Source of the DNA: Planctomycetia bacterium
Lineage (GTDB): Bacteria > Planctomycetota > Planctomycetia > Gemmatales > Gemmataceae
Direction of reading: 5' to 3'
Assembly: GCA_005808665.1 (NCBI GenBank)
Contig: SYLG01000012.1
Location: 1 to 64,000 of the forward strand
DNA length: 64,000 bases
Below are positions 25,680 to 35,082 of this stretch, in pieces. Below the pieces are notes generated by a model. It did no database searches and had not been told where the DNA came from. It worked only from the letters and a program-made list of their open reading frames with translations. The position numbers and the translations under genes are program-made. Position 1 is the stretch's first letter. Each line of letters begins with the position of its first letter.

Positions 25680-26540
25680 TTAATTCTTGGCGATGGGTAG
25701 CAAAGGCTCGAGCAACCCCAAAAAAATTCCTGCAACCAAGCCACCCGCATTGGCCCAATTGGTAACGGGCAAATCCTTTTGCACAATTCCCAAGGCAAAC
25801 CAAGCCATCAGAATCAGGATCGTGGCCCCACGGAGGTGAAATCCTTTCGAAGGAGCCCGCACCGTTTGCACCCAAACAAAGCCCAATAGGCCGTAAACGA
25901 CACCGGAAAGTCCCCCAAAAATTTGCCTTGGTCCAAGGCCCGCCTCGACAAAATTCGAACCGGCGGCCAGGATCAAAAACAGGCCTAGAAATTGCCAGCG
26001 GCCCAATTTTTTTTCCACCTGGCAACCCAAATCGTGAAACATCAACAGATTGAAAAGGAGGTGGATAAAGGTGAAATGGAGAAAAACAGGGGTAATGGCT
26101 CGCCATGGTTGGCTAAAATCAAACGCAAGGGGAAGGGCCTCCCCTTGGACCAATGGGCCAAATGTAATTCTCTTAAACAAATCGTCCCGGTCTTCACCAA
26201 ACCAGGTGAGGATAGTAACCGCTACCGCAGACGCCGCCAGAATAGCTGAGGTAGGCTGCCAGCTGGGGCGAGCTACAACCGGATTTTGGGGGTTGGCAAG
26301 AGAAAGGGATTGGGGTTTTTCCTCTTGAGTACGGACCGGACTTCGAAAATCTTCGTGGTCCGGATGAGAAACAAAGCGGTGCCAATCCACCCGGGCATCC
26401 TTTACTGCGGCCTCGTCGAACACCCAGACTGCAAATTGGTCCGCCTCGGGTCGGACAATGGCCCCTTTGCCTAGTTGGTCCAAATAACCAACAAATAATT
26501 CCGCTTTTTGGGGGTCGGCAGTGATCCCGATCAAACGCAT
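25680..26540 (-). CDS. Rhomboid-family membrane protein, catalytic histidine replaced by asparagine
   Basis: The 286-residue protein has an N-terminal soluble domain (about 1-85) similar in layout to the GlpG cytoplasmic domain, then six or so membrane segments. The rhomboid core is clear: WRAITPVFLHFTFIHLLFN carries the oxyanion His160 and Asn164, and GGLSGVVYGLLG carries the nucleophile Ser212. The last core helix, where active rhomboids have AHxxG, reads WANAGGLVAG, so the general-base histidine is Asn264 (AAT codon, 25749-25751). The enzyme may be inactive or use different chemistry. It is divergent from nth, and the upstream gap of about 290 bases before the HEAT gene contains nothing recognisable. 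Confidence 0.88.
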   Translation of the reverse strand: MRLIGITADPQKAELFVGYLDQLGKGAIVRPEADQFAVWVFDEAAVKDARVDWHRFVSHPDHEDFRSPVRTQEEKPQSLSLANPQNPVVARPSWQPTSAILAASAVAVTILTWFGEDRDDLFKRITFGPLVQGEALPLAFDFSQPWRAITPVFLHFTFIHLLFNLLMFHDLGCQVEKKLGRWQFLGLFLILAAGSNFVEAGLGPRQIFGGLSGVVYGLLGFVWVQTVRAPSKGFHLRGATILILMAWFALGIVQKDLPVTNWANAGGLVAGIFLGLLEPLLPIAKN

Positions 26541-26588
26541 GGAGGAAATCCGGAAAAAAACAGGTTAGGCTGGAGATCTCCTTATCAT

Positions 26589-27410
26589 ATGCTAAATGGG
26601 GACAAAGGCATGGATAAATTAACAGCAATAGGTTGCACTAGTTTGGGAAAAAGTGGGAAATTTGCCCTACCTCGCACCTCTCTCCCCCAAGGAAACAAGG
26701 AAGGGGCCCTCCAAAACCAGGCCATCCTGCCCCATCCTATTACCTCAAAAACAAAACGGGGGCAAAAAAAGAATCGGGTCCCCCAAATCCTGGACATCCT
26801 GAAAAAACTTTATCCCAATGCCAGGTGTGCCCTTGACCATGAAACTCCATTGCAATTGTTGGTGGCCACGATCCTCTCTGCCCAATGCACCGATGTTCGG
26901 GTCAACAAGGTGACGCCAAACCTGTTCAGGAAATATCCCGATGCCAAGGCATTTGCTTGTGCCAACCCCCTGGAATTGGAGTCGCTGATCCAATCTACGG
27001 GGTTTTTCCGAAACAAAGCTGCCAACATTATTGCCTGTTGCCTGGAATTGGTTAAGGTTCATGGGGGCCTGGTTCCAAAAACAATGGTGGCCCTTTTGCC
27101 CTTGGCCGGAGTTGGCCGAAAAACCGCCAATGTGGTATTGGGCAATGCCTTTGGAATTCCTGGCATTACCGTGGACACCCATGTGGGAAGGCTGAGTCGT
27201 CGCCTGGGGCTTACGGTTGCCATCAATCCTGTGCATGTGGAATCAGACTTGATGGAACAAATCCCCCAACCCCTTTGGACGATTTTTAGCCACAGGTTGA
27301 TTTACCATGGCCGACAGGTGTGTGATGCCCGAAAGCCCCGTTGTCCATCCTGTGCCCTCCTTGGAATTTGTCCCCAGTCGGGTGTGGTAAAAAAGGAATC
27401 GCCCGGATGA
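26589..27410 (+). CDS. nth: Endonuclease III (DNA glycosylase/AP lyase)
   Basis: Nth removes oxidised pyrimidines and cleaves the abasic site in base-excision repair. The helix-hairpin-helix motif LPLAGVGRKTANVVLG contains the catalytic lysine, and ITVDTHVGRLSRRLG contains the catalytic aspartate. The C-terminal C-x6-C-x2-C-x5-C iron-sulfur loop (CDARKPRCPSCALLGIC) is intact. The reading frame extends upstream to 26508, overlapping the divergent rhomboid gene. The ATG at 26589 or the one at 26610 is more likely, leaving an N-terminal extension of about 50 residues beyond E. coli Nth. The small secreted-protein gene follows after 114 bases. Confidence 0.93.
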   Translation: MLNGDKGMDKLTAIGCTSLGKSGKFALPRTSLPQGNKEGALQNQAILPHPITSKTKRGQKKNRVPQILDILKKLYPNARCALDHETPLQLLVATILSAQCTDVRVNKVTPNLFRKYPDAKAFACANPLELESLIQSTGFFRNKAANIIACCLELVKVHGGLVPKTMVALLPLAGVGRKTANVVLGNAFGIPGITVDTHVGRLSRRLGLTVAINPVHVESDLMEQIPQPLWTIFSHRLIYHGRQVCDARKPRCPSCALLGICPQSGVVKKESPG

Positions 27411-27524
27411 AAGAGGCACAATGGTGAAAAAACTCATAGTGATATAATCACAAAGCTAATTCTGGTCGGGATGCGGAGGTAAAGTTGGTGTGGCGAATCC
27501 ACAAAACCTGACAAAGGATCCAAA

Positions 27525-27953
27525 ATGTGTACTGCCGTGGCATGGGTGTTAATCGGGGGAATGCTTTTTTTCCAAGATCCCCAACCAATCAAATGGTACG
27601 CCACCCCTGCCAATATCGAGGAGGAGCCCAAACGCTATCTGGACCGCGATGTGCACCTGGCCGGTTCGGATTTAAGCTTGTTATTTCGGGCAATGGAATC
27701 CTTCGACGGGGAGAGGCGGTCCTACACGACCGCCCAAATCAATGGGCGGGGCCATGTAATCGGTCCCAACACCCAATTTGTGTTTTTGATTCCAGGCCAG
27801 TTACAGCGCAACCTATTATTGGCCCATCCCCAAAAATTGAGCATTCATGCCGATATTCGGATCCATGTTCGAAAAAGCACAATCCTTACCCGGGGTGGCC
27901 AAATCCATTATGTGGGAGAAATTATCTCGGTAGTAGAGGTTACTCCCAGATAA
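27525..27953 (+). CDS. Small secreted or membrane-anchored hypothetical protein
   Basis: This 142-residue frame starts at ATG 27525 with AAAGGA about seven bases upstream. It begins with a hydrophobic segment (CTAVAWVLIGGMLFF) that could be a signal anchor. The rest has alternating beta-type character (DRDVHLAGSDLSLLF, VFLIPG, LSIHADIRIHV, GQIHYVGEIISVVEV), consistent with a small OB-like barrel, though I recognise no named family. A competing frame in +2 is longer but has an implausible composition and runs into the downstream gene. The convergent heme-protein gene ends 11 bases away. Confidence 0.6.
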   Translation: MCTAVAWVLIGGMLFFQDPQPIKWYATPANIEEEPKRYLDRDVHLAGSDLSLLFRAMESFDGERRSYTTAQINGRGHVIGPNTQFVFLIPGQLQRNLLLAHPQKLSIHADIRIHVRKSTILTRGGQIHYVGEIISVVEVTPR

Positions 27954-27963
27954 TCTGCCAAGG

Positions 27964-30900
27964 TTATTTTCGTTGGAGTAAAAACTCCAGGAGGTCTGCC
28001 ATTTCCTGTGGGGGGATGAGTTTTTCCACTCCGGAAGGCATTATCGAAACCGTTCCAGGTTTCATTTCCTCGATCTGGTCCCGGGGGATTCGTTCCACGG
28101 CAGCGGGGCCTAGGGCGATTCGGACCCCCTCTGGACCATCCCCCTGCAAAATGCCCGTGACAATCCGACCCGTTTTGGTAGCCACGACCACCGGCTCATA
28201 GCTTCTCACAAAACTGGAATTTGGGGCAAGGATCGATTCCAGAAGGTCTATTTTGGTCCGGATTTGACCTATACGGCTAAGGTCAGGCCCAGCGTCGCCC
28301 CCTACATAGCCAATTTTGTGACATCCTGAACATGCTCCCTTGGCACCGTTAAAAACAAGATGACCGCGGGCCGAATTACCATTGGGAAGCTGGGCAAAAT
28401 AGTCCGCAAGGCGTTTGGCTTCCTCCGCCCGATTGGGATCCCTTTTACTCAAAACCAGTTGGGCTTTATCGCGTACTTTGGGGGAGTGTCTTTCCAGCAA
28501 GGCCCTCGCCATGGCGGGAGCAATCGACTCGGCAATTCCAGGTTGGTTGAGGGCCTCGATAAGGACAAACCCAACATCGTCCCCCCTGTTCGCCGCAAAA
28601 AGGTCAAGTATTCTTCCCCTGTCGGCAGGGCTTCCCAACGGAAGTGCCTCAGCTATTTGTTTGAGTTGCAAAAGATCGAGCCTGCTCTTGAACAAGGCAG
28701 TCAAAGCATCCGACCTCTCCATGGTAGACCTTGTTTGGTGAAGGGCCGAAAGGACAACCGGAAAAGTCTCTTTGGTCAAAACACTGCCTTGGGGGAGGCT
28801 GGCAAGAGCCCGTAACCGAATCGGCAATGGCCGGGTGGAATCCCCGGCCAGGGTATCCAATTCGTGAATCCAGCTTTTGGGGAGCGTGCCCTGCCCGGAT
28901 TGGACAACCCCCAGGGCCAAGGCGTTTTCTTTATCCCTCATTGCATTCGCCACCGGTTCGATCCACCCATCGGGAACTTTTGCTAATCGAGCCGCTGCCA
29001 TAGTTGCGAGGGCCCTGTTTTTGAAAACCTTTTGGGAGGCCCAAAGCCCCAAGAGCTGGGCCACTTTGGGTGAACCCGCCAAATGGCCCAGGGTTTCCGG
29101 ATCAAGGAGTTCGGGTTCGTTCTCAATTGCCTTGGCCAATTGGGTTCCCCATTCGGGATGATGACCAATGATCCAAAGCGCCGTTGGCCGAAGGGAAGGT
29201 CCACCCTTTTGCAGGAGTTCCCAAACCGGTTCCGGCCCTTTAAGGTTGCCCGATTGGTCCAATGCCACCAGAACCATTGCCCTCGATACCGGTTGATATT
29301 TCGCACTATAATCAAGGGCAATGGTCGCCCTATTGGATTGGCCTTGTAAAAGGTGACTTAGGGTTTGGGTAAGGGCACGGGCCAATACTTCATCCCCTTG
29401 AACCATTTCCAAACGGTCAAGGAGTGGTTTCAAAGCATTGTTTGCCTTGGAACGGGCAATTCCTTCGGCACCGATTCGGCAAATCGTGGGATCAGGGCTT
29501 TGCAACGCCTGCAAAAAAAATGGGCCAGATTCCTTATCACCATTGGCAATCAATGCCTGGAGATGAACCAATTGCAGGTTACGAGATCCGTTATTGGCGA
29601 AAGACATCAAGGCCAAACCGGAATCGTTTTCACCTATCTGGCCCATTGCCCATATTGCCCGCATCCGTTGCCCTTCCGCCAGGTTTGGATTGCCCGCAAT
29701 GGCGGCCAAGGACTTTGTATCCTTCCGAAGGATCAACGCCTCAAGAGCCCTAAGGCCAACCATGGGTCGGCGATCTGCCACCAGAGGGACCAGGTCGGTA
29801 TTTGGGTTGTTCCAATCCATTCCAAGGCCTCTTGGGTCGGCTAAATCCTGGGCGGGAGGTCCTGTTTTACGAATGCGATAAATGGTTCCTTTGGATTCTT
29901 CCTTTACCATTTGCGAAGAAGGACAACAAAGCTTGTACCAACCACCTGTATCCACCACAAGAATGGAACCATCAGCGTCCTCAACCACATCGGTGGGATG
30001 AAAGTCCTTGTGGTCGGAAACGAGGAGGTCGGAAGAATCGGCGGATTGCCCTGCCCCTTTGGAGGTTAAGGCATGAAGGCTAACCTTTTTCAGATTGAAT
30101 TGACAACAAGCAAGACGATCCCTGAATGCATTGTCCGGATGTTGGAAAAAAGCCATTCCGCAGGGAGCTGCAGGTCCCATTTCCACAAGGGGCGTGGCAA
30201 GTCCGGGGCCGGTTCGGTGGTGTTTTTGATCCTGAATTGGGGCATGGTCCTTACCAAATACCATGCCTGGGGTTGCATGAATGATGCCATCCCGTAACCC
30301 AAGATGGGGATGGTGGACAAAGGTGCAGGAAACAAACAAATCCCCCAAAGGGGAAAAGGCAATGCCAACCGGATTGTCCATTCCCCCGGTCATGTGGACT
30401 CTAAGGTCACTACCATTGGGTCTTGCACTGAAAACATGGCTGGCTTTGGTGACAAAGGGTTTGCCCTCAATGGTGTGTTTTTGCTCAGCAAAAGCACCCT
30501 TGGTCCAGTAAATACGCCCATCAGGTCCAAGGGCCGGACCGTGAAGGTCATTCATGCAACCGGTTAGGGTTCCACCATCGTGAAAAAGGATTCGCTTGTC
30601 CGCAACGCCATCGTCGTTGGTATCAATCAGCCTCCAAATCTGCGGAGGGGTTCCCACCCAAACTTCCTCCCGAAAGGTCATGATCCCTTGGGGAAGCATC
30701 AGATTATCGGCAAAAATGTTTTTTTTGTCAAAAACACCATCACCATCGGAATCGACCAGTTGAAGGATGCGATGAGGTTTCTTTTGGGCTTGAATGGAGG
30801 CAGGTTCATTGGATCCGGAAGATTCGGTCACATAAAGCCTACCCTTTTTGTCGAAAGCAGCACTAATTGGCCGATCGACCAATCCCGGTTTCAGTGCATG

Positions 30901-31020
30901 GGAAATCTGATGGCCCTTGGCTACACCAAAGTGGTGGGGTCCAAGGTCCTGGGTAGGAGGTACAATCGGTTGTCCGGGTTGGCAAGAGGAGAGCCAAACT
31001 ATTAAAGGGAGTATATTCAT
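27964..31020 (-). CDS. PVC-type heme-binding CxxCH protein (membrane-bound dehydrogenase-like beta-propeller, HEAT repeats, cytochrome c)
   Basis: This three-part protein family is found mainly in Planctomycetes and Verrucomicrobia. Residues about 45-380 form the glucose/sorbosone-dehydrogenase-like propeller, with DGDGVFDKK and LHGPALGPDGRIYW-type blades. Residues about 400-850 are HEAT-like helical repeats. The C-terminal Pirellula/Verrucomicrobium-type heme domain has CSGCH at about residue 895 and the distal GPDLS and IMPSGVEKLIP segments. The N-terminus (LIVWLSSCQPG) looks like a lipoprotein or signal sequence. The family is thought to act in periplasmic carbohydrate oxidation, but the substrate is unknown. 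It is transcribed alone, with 86 bases between its start and the DUF3999 gene stop. Confidence 0.9.
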   Translation of the reverse strand: MNILPLIVWLSSCQPGQPIVPPTQDLGPHHFGVAKGHQISHALKPGLVDRPISAAFDKKGRLYVTESSGSNEPASIQAQKKPHRILQLVDSDGDGVFDKKNIFADNLMLPQGIMTFREEVWVGTPPQIWRLIDTNDDGVADKRILFHDGGTLTGCMNDLHGPALGPDGRIYWTKGAFAEQKHTIEGKPFVTKASHVFSARPNGSDLRVHMTGGMDNPVGIAFSPLGDLFVSCTFVHHPHLGLRDGIIHATPGMVFGKDHAPIQDQKHHRTGPGLATPLVEMGPAAPCGMAFFQHPDNAFRDRLACCQFNLKKVSLHALTSKGAGQSADSSDLLVSDHKDFHPTDVVEDADGSILVVDTGGWYKLCCPSSQMVKEESKGTIYRIRKTGPPAQDLADPRGLGMDWNNPNTDLVPLVADRRPMVGLRALEALILRKDTKSLAAIAGNPNLAEGQRMRAIWAMGQIGENDSGLALMSFANNGSRNLQLVHLQALIANGDKESGPFFLQALQSPDPTICRIGAEGIARSKANNALKPLLDRLEMVQGDEVLARALTQTLSHLLQGQSNRATIALDYSAKYQPVSRAMVLVALDQSGNLKGPEPVWELLQKGGPSLRPTALWIIGHHPEWGTQLAKAIENEPELLDPETLGHLAGSPKVAQLLGLWASQKVFKNRALATMAAARLAKVPDGWIEPVANAMRDKENALALGVVQSGQGTLPKSWIHELDTLAGDSTRPLPIRLRALASLPQGSVLTKETFPVVLSALHQTRSTMERSDALTALFKSRLDLLQLKQIAEALPLGSPADRGRILDLFAANRGDDVGFVLIEALNQPGIAESIAPAMARALLERHSPKVRDKAQLVLSKRDPNRAEEAKRLADYFAQLPNGNSARGHLVFNGAKGACSGCHKIGYVGGDAGPDLSRIGQIRTKIDLLESILAPNSSFVRSYEPVVVATKTGRIVTGILQGDGPEGVRIALGPAAVERIPRDQIEEMKPGTVSIMPSGVEKLIPPQEMADLLEFLLQRK

Positions 31021-31106
31021 CTATTATAGCCTTATCGTTAGCAGGAAGTACACTGTAAATCAGGAATCTTTGCGGGTGGTTTGAGGCCAGCTTTCAGCCA
31101 TCATTC

Positions 31107-32498
31107 CTAGGGCGTTTGATTCGGGTCGTTTGCCACTCGCTTGGCCGCCTTCATCAGGGTAATCCCCAGGATAATACCCAGTCCAAGGATAATTGCGCCA
31201 AACAAGGCTTTGGATTTCAAAGGCCACAAAAACTCTAGGGGGCTGCCCGTATTCCCGGTCTCCTCCTGGATTTCGCCCAATTGGGCATTTTGGGGTTTGA
31301 CCTTTTGAAGGAGCAACTTTCTGATGGAATCGGTGTCGAATACTGGTGATTTTGCATCGTTGTCACCATACTCAAGGTGATATTTTTCTCCGGGTTGGGC
31401 CAGGAAAACCAATTGAATGCGGGGAACCAGCAGTTTCAGGCCTTCTATTTCAAGCGGTGGACTATCCTTGTTGTCGATGACAAGCCGCCATGGGTCCGCC
31501 CTGGTTTCGGCTACATCCAATTTCAAGGACTGATTTTGATGCCCCTGAAAATCCAATCGGCTTAAAACTCCGGTGGCCTTGGATGCCCATCGATGCTCGA
31601 TCCCGGTTTGATACTGGGATTCCAAATGGACATCACGGCGAAAATTGGCCGAATGGGGAAGCAATTTCACCCCGGCAATGGGGTTATTTCCGGTAACAAA
31701 TTCCAAAACGGTTTGTTTGGTTTTGGAGTCTTCCAAGATTTTGAGCGACAAGGGAGGCATTTCATCCAAAATAGCAACCCCGGCCATTTGAACCTCTTCA
31801 GGAATTAGGAAATCCACCCGATCCACGCGGAAAGGCCGCCTGAGGATATTCAACTTTTCAAGGGGTGCGGTTCCGGCCTTCCGGCTGAGTTCAAGAAGTG
31901 TCGATTCCTGTTCAAGTGTCGGTTTCTGCACCACGATTTTGAATTGGGTGAAATCCTTTGGGTTGAAATTGATCCAATCCACCCGGTAATCGACTACGCT
32001 TTTGTAATCGCAAAGGTTGCCTTCCGCCAGGAGTTCTTCCTTGCCTGAATGGTCCAATCCTTTTACTGTTATCCTGTTTTCGAAGTCATAAAGTGGCGTA
32101 CGAATCCTAAGGCCATTGGGTGTGGGCATTTTGGAAGGAAGTGGAAATCGTTTCGAGTCGATCCGGAAGACGATTTGAAATCCACCTCCTTCGATAGGCA
32201 TTGCCGAAACGGTTTCGGAGGCGATTTCATTTCTTCTGGTGACGGATTGGGAATGGACTTGGCGCCATTCGAAATGGGATTGTACACCCCCCCTGGAATC
32301 CTTGATGCGAAGATCCCTGAATTGGGTTGCCGCCTTCAAAAATATGTCCTGATCCAGGGTAATCGCCACCAGACTTGTCTTGTCCGAATCGGCGAAATGA
32401 ATGGATCGGGAGCGAACGCCAAGAGTATCCCTTGCCCAGACAAAAGGAACAATGAACAAAACAAGGGTAAAAAAAAGGACCTTCCATTGAGGTTTCAT
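31107..32498 (-). CDS. DUF3999 domain-containing membrane protein
   Basis: The 463-residue protein has a signal peptide (about 1-22), a large extracytoplasmic beta-rich region and a single C-terminal membrane segment (about 428-450, ALFGAIILGLGIILGITLM). The architecture and its pairing with a DUF2339 gene identify it as DUF3999. Its start overlaps the DUF2339 stop by four bases (ATGA), so the pair is translationally coupled. This gene pair recurs in other bacteria and the function is not established. A cell-envelope role is inferred. Confidence 0.8.
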   Translation of the reverse strand: MKPQWKVLFFTLVLFIVPFVWARDTLGVRSRSIHFADSDKTSLVAITLDQDIFLKAATQFRDLRIKDSRGGVQSHFEWRQVHSQSVTRRNEIASETVSAMPIEGGGFQIVFRIDSKRFPLPSKMPTPNGLRIRTPLYDFENRITVKGLDHSGKEELLAEGNLCDYKSVVDYRVDWINFNPKDFTQFKIVVQKPTLEQESTLLELSRKAGTAPLEKLNILRRPFRVDRVDFLIPEEVQMAGVAILDEMPPLSLKILEDSKTKQTVLEFVTGNNPIAGVKLLPHSANFRRDVHLESQYQTGIEHRWASKATGVLSRLDFQGHQNQSLKLDVAETRADPWRLVIDNKDSPPLEIEGLKLLVPRIQLVFLAQPGEKYHLEYGDNDAKSPVFDTDSIRKLLLQKVKPQNAQLGEIQEETGNTGSPLEFLWPLKSKALFGAIILGLGIILGITLMKAAKRVANDPNQTP

Positions 32499-35008
32499 AG
32501 TGAGGATCCTTCCTTGTCCTGGATTGCATTCTGGTATTTTAGATATAAAAACGATCCAATAAGAAGTAAAACTCCAAGAATGAGAAAGGCGATAATCCTG
32601 TAAAAAGCATCAAGTTCGGCAAGGTCGTTTACAAACACCTTGATCGCAACTATGGAAAACAAGGACAGACCGCCGTAGCGAACCAACCGTTCCCGGGTAC
32701 GGATTCCCCAAAGGACCATTCCCAGGGCGAAAAGGGTCCAAACAATGGAAATGGCACCTTCCTTCATGCCATCCATCGCCAAATAGTGGAAGAAGTTTCC
32801 CGTTTCGGTGGTGGTCAATACCAGGGTCAAAAGGACCCCTGCGGTTCCAAAGGCAGGCCAGGCTCTGGCAAAACCCAATCCGGTCAGGAACCAGCCTCCA
32901 AAACCAAACAGGCCCACAACCGCCGCAAAATCAAAGAACCTAAGGATTCCATCGCGAGGGGTCCAGATCGTTTGGTTTCCCAAACCGTCTGTTATGCCAA
33001 GGTCCCAAAAAAGCAATTTCACCCCAAGGACTCCTGCCAATATCGAAATCCCGGTTACCATGGCATGACGGCCTACCCAGAATTCTCCGGTGCAAAGGAC
33101 AAAGAACCCAAAAAGAACCATGAGCCAAGTCAACCCGGGAAGGCGCAGGGGCGACCAAAGGAACCCCAGGGTCTGATTGATTTCGAGGAAAAGGAACCCA
33201 AAAAGAAGCAGGGCTCCCCCTACCGCCAGAATACGAATGACGATGGTTCTGGTGATATACTCCTTTGCATCGTTTGAGGGATCCGGGATCGGGTTTTGGT
33301 CTTTACCATCTTTACTTAATAGCCAACCTGCGCCAAACAACGAGGCAATCGGAATGCCATACTGGACAAGCCGAATCAACAACTGTCCGAGGTAAACGGA
33401 AAGGGGCATGTCCTTGTCAAGCAGAAGGTTGGCACGGTTTCCCAAATCCACAAAAACATAACGGCCCAAAACCACAATTATCAAGAGGTAGGCAAGTTGT
33501 CTCAAAAACCGGCTTCCCAGTTGTTGGGAGATCCAAACCATAACCACCGCCTGGATCGCCCAACTGGAGGTGAGCCAAGTGGTGGTGAGAAATAAAGGCA
33601 TGGTAAGGGCAAGGAACGCCGAGGCCAACCCCAGGAACGATACCACCATGGGGCGATCGGCTATTTTCAAACGCAAGTAGATAACCGCATGGAGGGAGTA
33701 AAAGGAGGCCAAGGCCAGGCTAAGTGCGGCCGGACCATTTTCCTTTAACCAAATGTTGTAATCGCCTGTCGGCAGGTTGGATAGCATTTCATAACCCAAA
33801 AGAAATGAAATGGCCGCATTGGCATACAATCCACTGAGGTCAAGAAGGCTGGAAGCCTGTTTCGTCCGGAGGCTGTAAAGAAAGGGCATTGTTGAAAAGA
33901 GCAGGAAAAAACAACCTGCAAACGGAAGGGCGGCATAATAGCAATTGGGACCAAATTTCAATATGCTTGAGCTGAAAAGGAGGTAATGGCAAAGGAATGC
34001 AAGAAAATGGACCAGGGGCCATTTTCTGCCCGCACACACCCCAAGTATTCCAACGGCCAGGATCAGCATATAAGTGTGCAGGGTGGGCAAGCTCGGATTG
34101 TCGCTTTGTATCAAAACCGGGGTGCCATAGCCGCCCAATACTCCAAGGACGGCCACCAGAATCGAGGAAAAACCAATGGCGATGGAACCTGCCAAAACGG
34201 TAACCAATGCCATCAAGGCAAACGCCAGGGTCGGAGAAATCAAATGGTAAAAAGCCTGGGCCGCAAACACGCTAAAATAGAGGGTTATCAGTCCGCCACC
34301 CATGAGTCCCTGGCCAATGATTTGGTATTTGCGACCTAGTAACTGGGTGCCCCCGACAAGGAATCCCATTCCCACCGAGGCGGTCACCAGGACCCGGACC
34401 TCTTTGGAAATCAGATCTTGTTCAATGGAATATTTCACATAAAATCCCATACCCAACACCAGGATAAGGATGCCAATGCGCAGGAGCCATTGACTGGCTA
34501 CCGCAAATTCAAGGGAATCACCCTTGGCCAATTTCTCTTGTCCAAAGAGAATCCAGTTGCCTATTTTTTGAAGGGCTTCCTGGGCCGCTTTTTCGAATGC
34601 GGATGATTCCCGTTTGGCCGCAACCTTTGGACTTTGAAAAAGGGGTGCGACCGGGGAAATGAGGGAGGGAACATCAACCGGTTTTTCCGTTGGAGTGGGT
34701 GGCTTTCCGCTGATGGGACCTTCGAAATCAGAACCCTTGATCGCACCTTCAGGAACCCTGGGGATGAATTCTGAAACCGGTTGGGCGATGAAAGGGGGCG
34801 AATCTTTGGGCAATAGGCTGATTTGCGAAGGCTCGGGTTTGGGTTGGAGGGTTTGGCTTGGGGTTTTTTGGGCAACAAGCTTGCGCAGTGTCTCCTTTTG
34901 CGATGCCAAATCTTCCCGGATTTTGGATAGCAATATCATGGAGGCAATGGGATGGACAAACAACCAGATTAAAAGGACTAAACCAATAAGTAAAGCGATG
35001 GTATCCAT
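32495..35008 (-). CDS. DUF2339 polytopic membrane protein
   Basis: The 837-residue protein starts with a membrane segment (ALLIGLVLLIWLFVHPIASMILL), then a coiled and proline-rich linker (about 35-135). Some 20 or more closely spaced hydrophobic segments run to the C-terminus. The GNWILFGQEKLAKGDSLEFAVASQWLLRIGILILVLGMGFYVKYSIEQ region is the characteristic entry to the DUF2339 core. The family has no assigned reaction. It is co-translated with the downstream DUF3999 gene. The upstream 74 bases separate it from the DUF1501 gene on the same strand. Confidence 0.85.
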   Translation of the reverse strand: MDTIALLIGLVLLIWLFVHPIASMILLSKIREDLASQKETLRKLVAQKTPSQTLQPKPEPSQISLLPKDSPPFIAQPVSEFIPRVPEGAIKGSDFEGPISGKPPTPTEKPVDVPSLISPVAPLFQSPKVAAKRESSAFEKAAQEALQKIGNWILFGQEKLAKGDSLEFAVASQWLLRIGILILVLGMGFYVKYSIEQDLISKEVRVLVTASVGMGFLVGGTQLLGRKYQIIGQGLMGGGLITLYFSVFAAQAFYHLISPTLAFALMALVTVLAGSIAIGFSSILVAVLGVLGGYGTPVLIQSDNPSLPTLHTYMLILAVGILGVCAGRKWPLVHFLAFLCHYLLFSSSILKFGPNCYYAALPFAGCFFLLFSTMPFLYSLRTKQASSLLDLSGLYANAAISFLLGYEMLSNLPTGDYNIWLKENGPAALSLALASFYSLHAVIYLRLKIADRPMVVSFLGLASAFLALTMPLFLTTTWLTSSWAIQAVVMVWISQQLGSRFLRQLAYLLIIVVLGRYVFVDLGNRANLLLDKDMPLSVYLGQLLIRLVQYGIPIASLFGAGWLLSKDGKDQNPIPDPSNDAKEYITRTIVIRILAVGGALLLFGFLFLEINQTLGFLWSPLRLPGLTWLMVLFGFFVLCTGEFWVGRHAMVTGISILAGVLGVKLLFWDLGITDGLGNQTIWTPRDGILRFFDFAAVVGLFGFGGWFLTGLGFARAWPAFGTAGVLLTLVLTTTETGNFFHYLAMDGMKEGAISIVWTLFALGMVLWGIRTRERLVRYGGLSLFSIVAIKVFVNDLAELDAFYRIIAFLILGVLLLIGSFLYLKYQNAIQDKEGSSL

Positions 35009-35082
35009 GTTGGATTTCCCAATGGATGCGGGTTTAAGCTACTTTGGTTAGGATAGGCTTCCCAGGACAAACCGGGTTCCGA

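Noticed and set aside
27527-28201. Plus-strand 224-codon frame overlapping the small secreted protein
   Set aside because: It overlaps both the small protein frame and the end of the PVC heme protein, and has an implausible composition.
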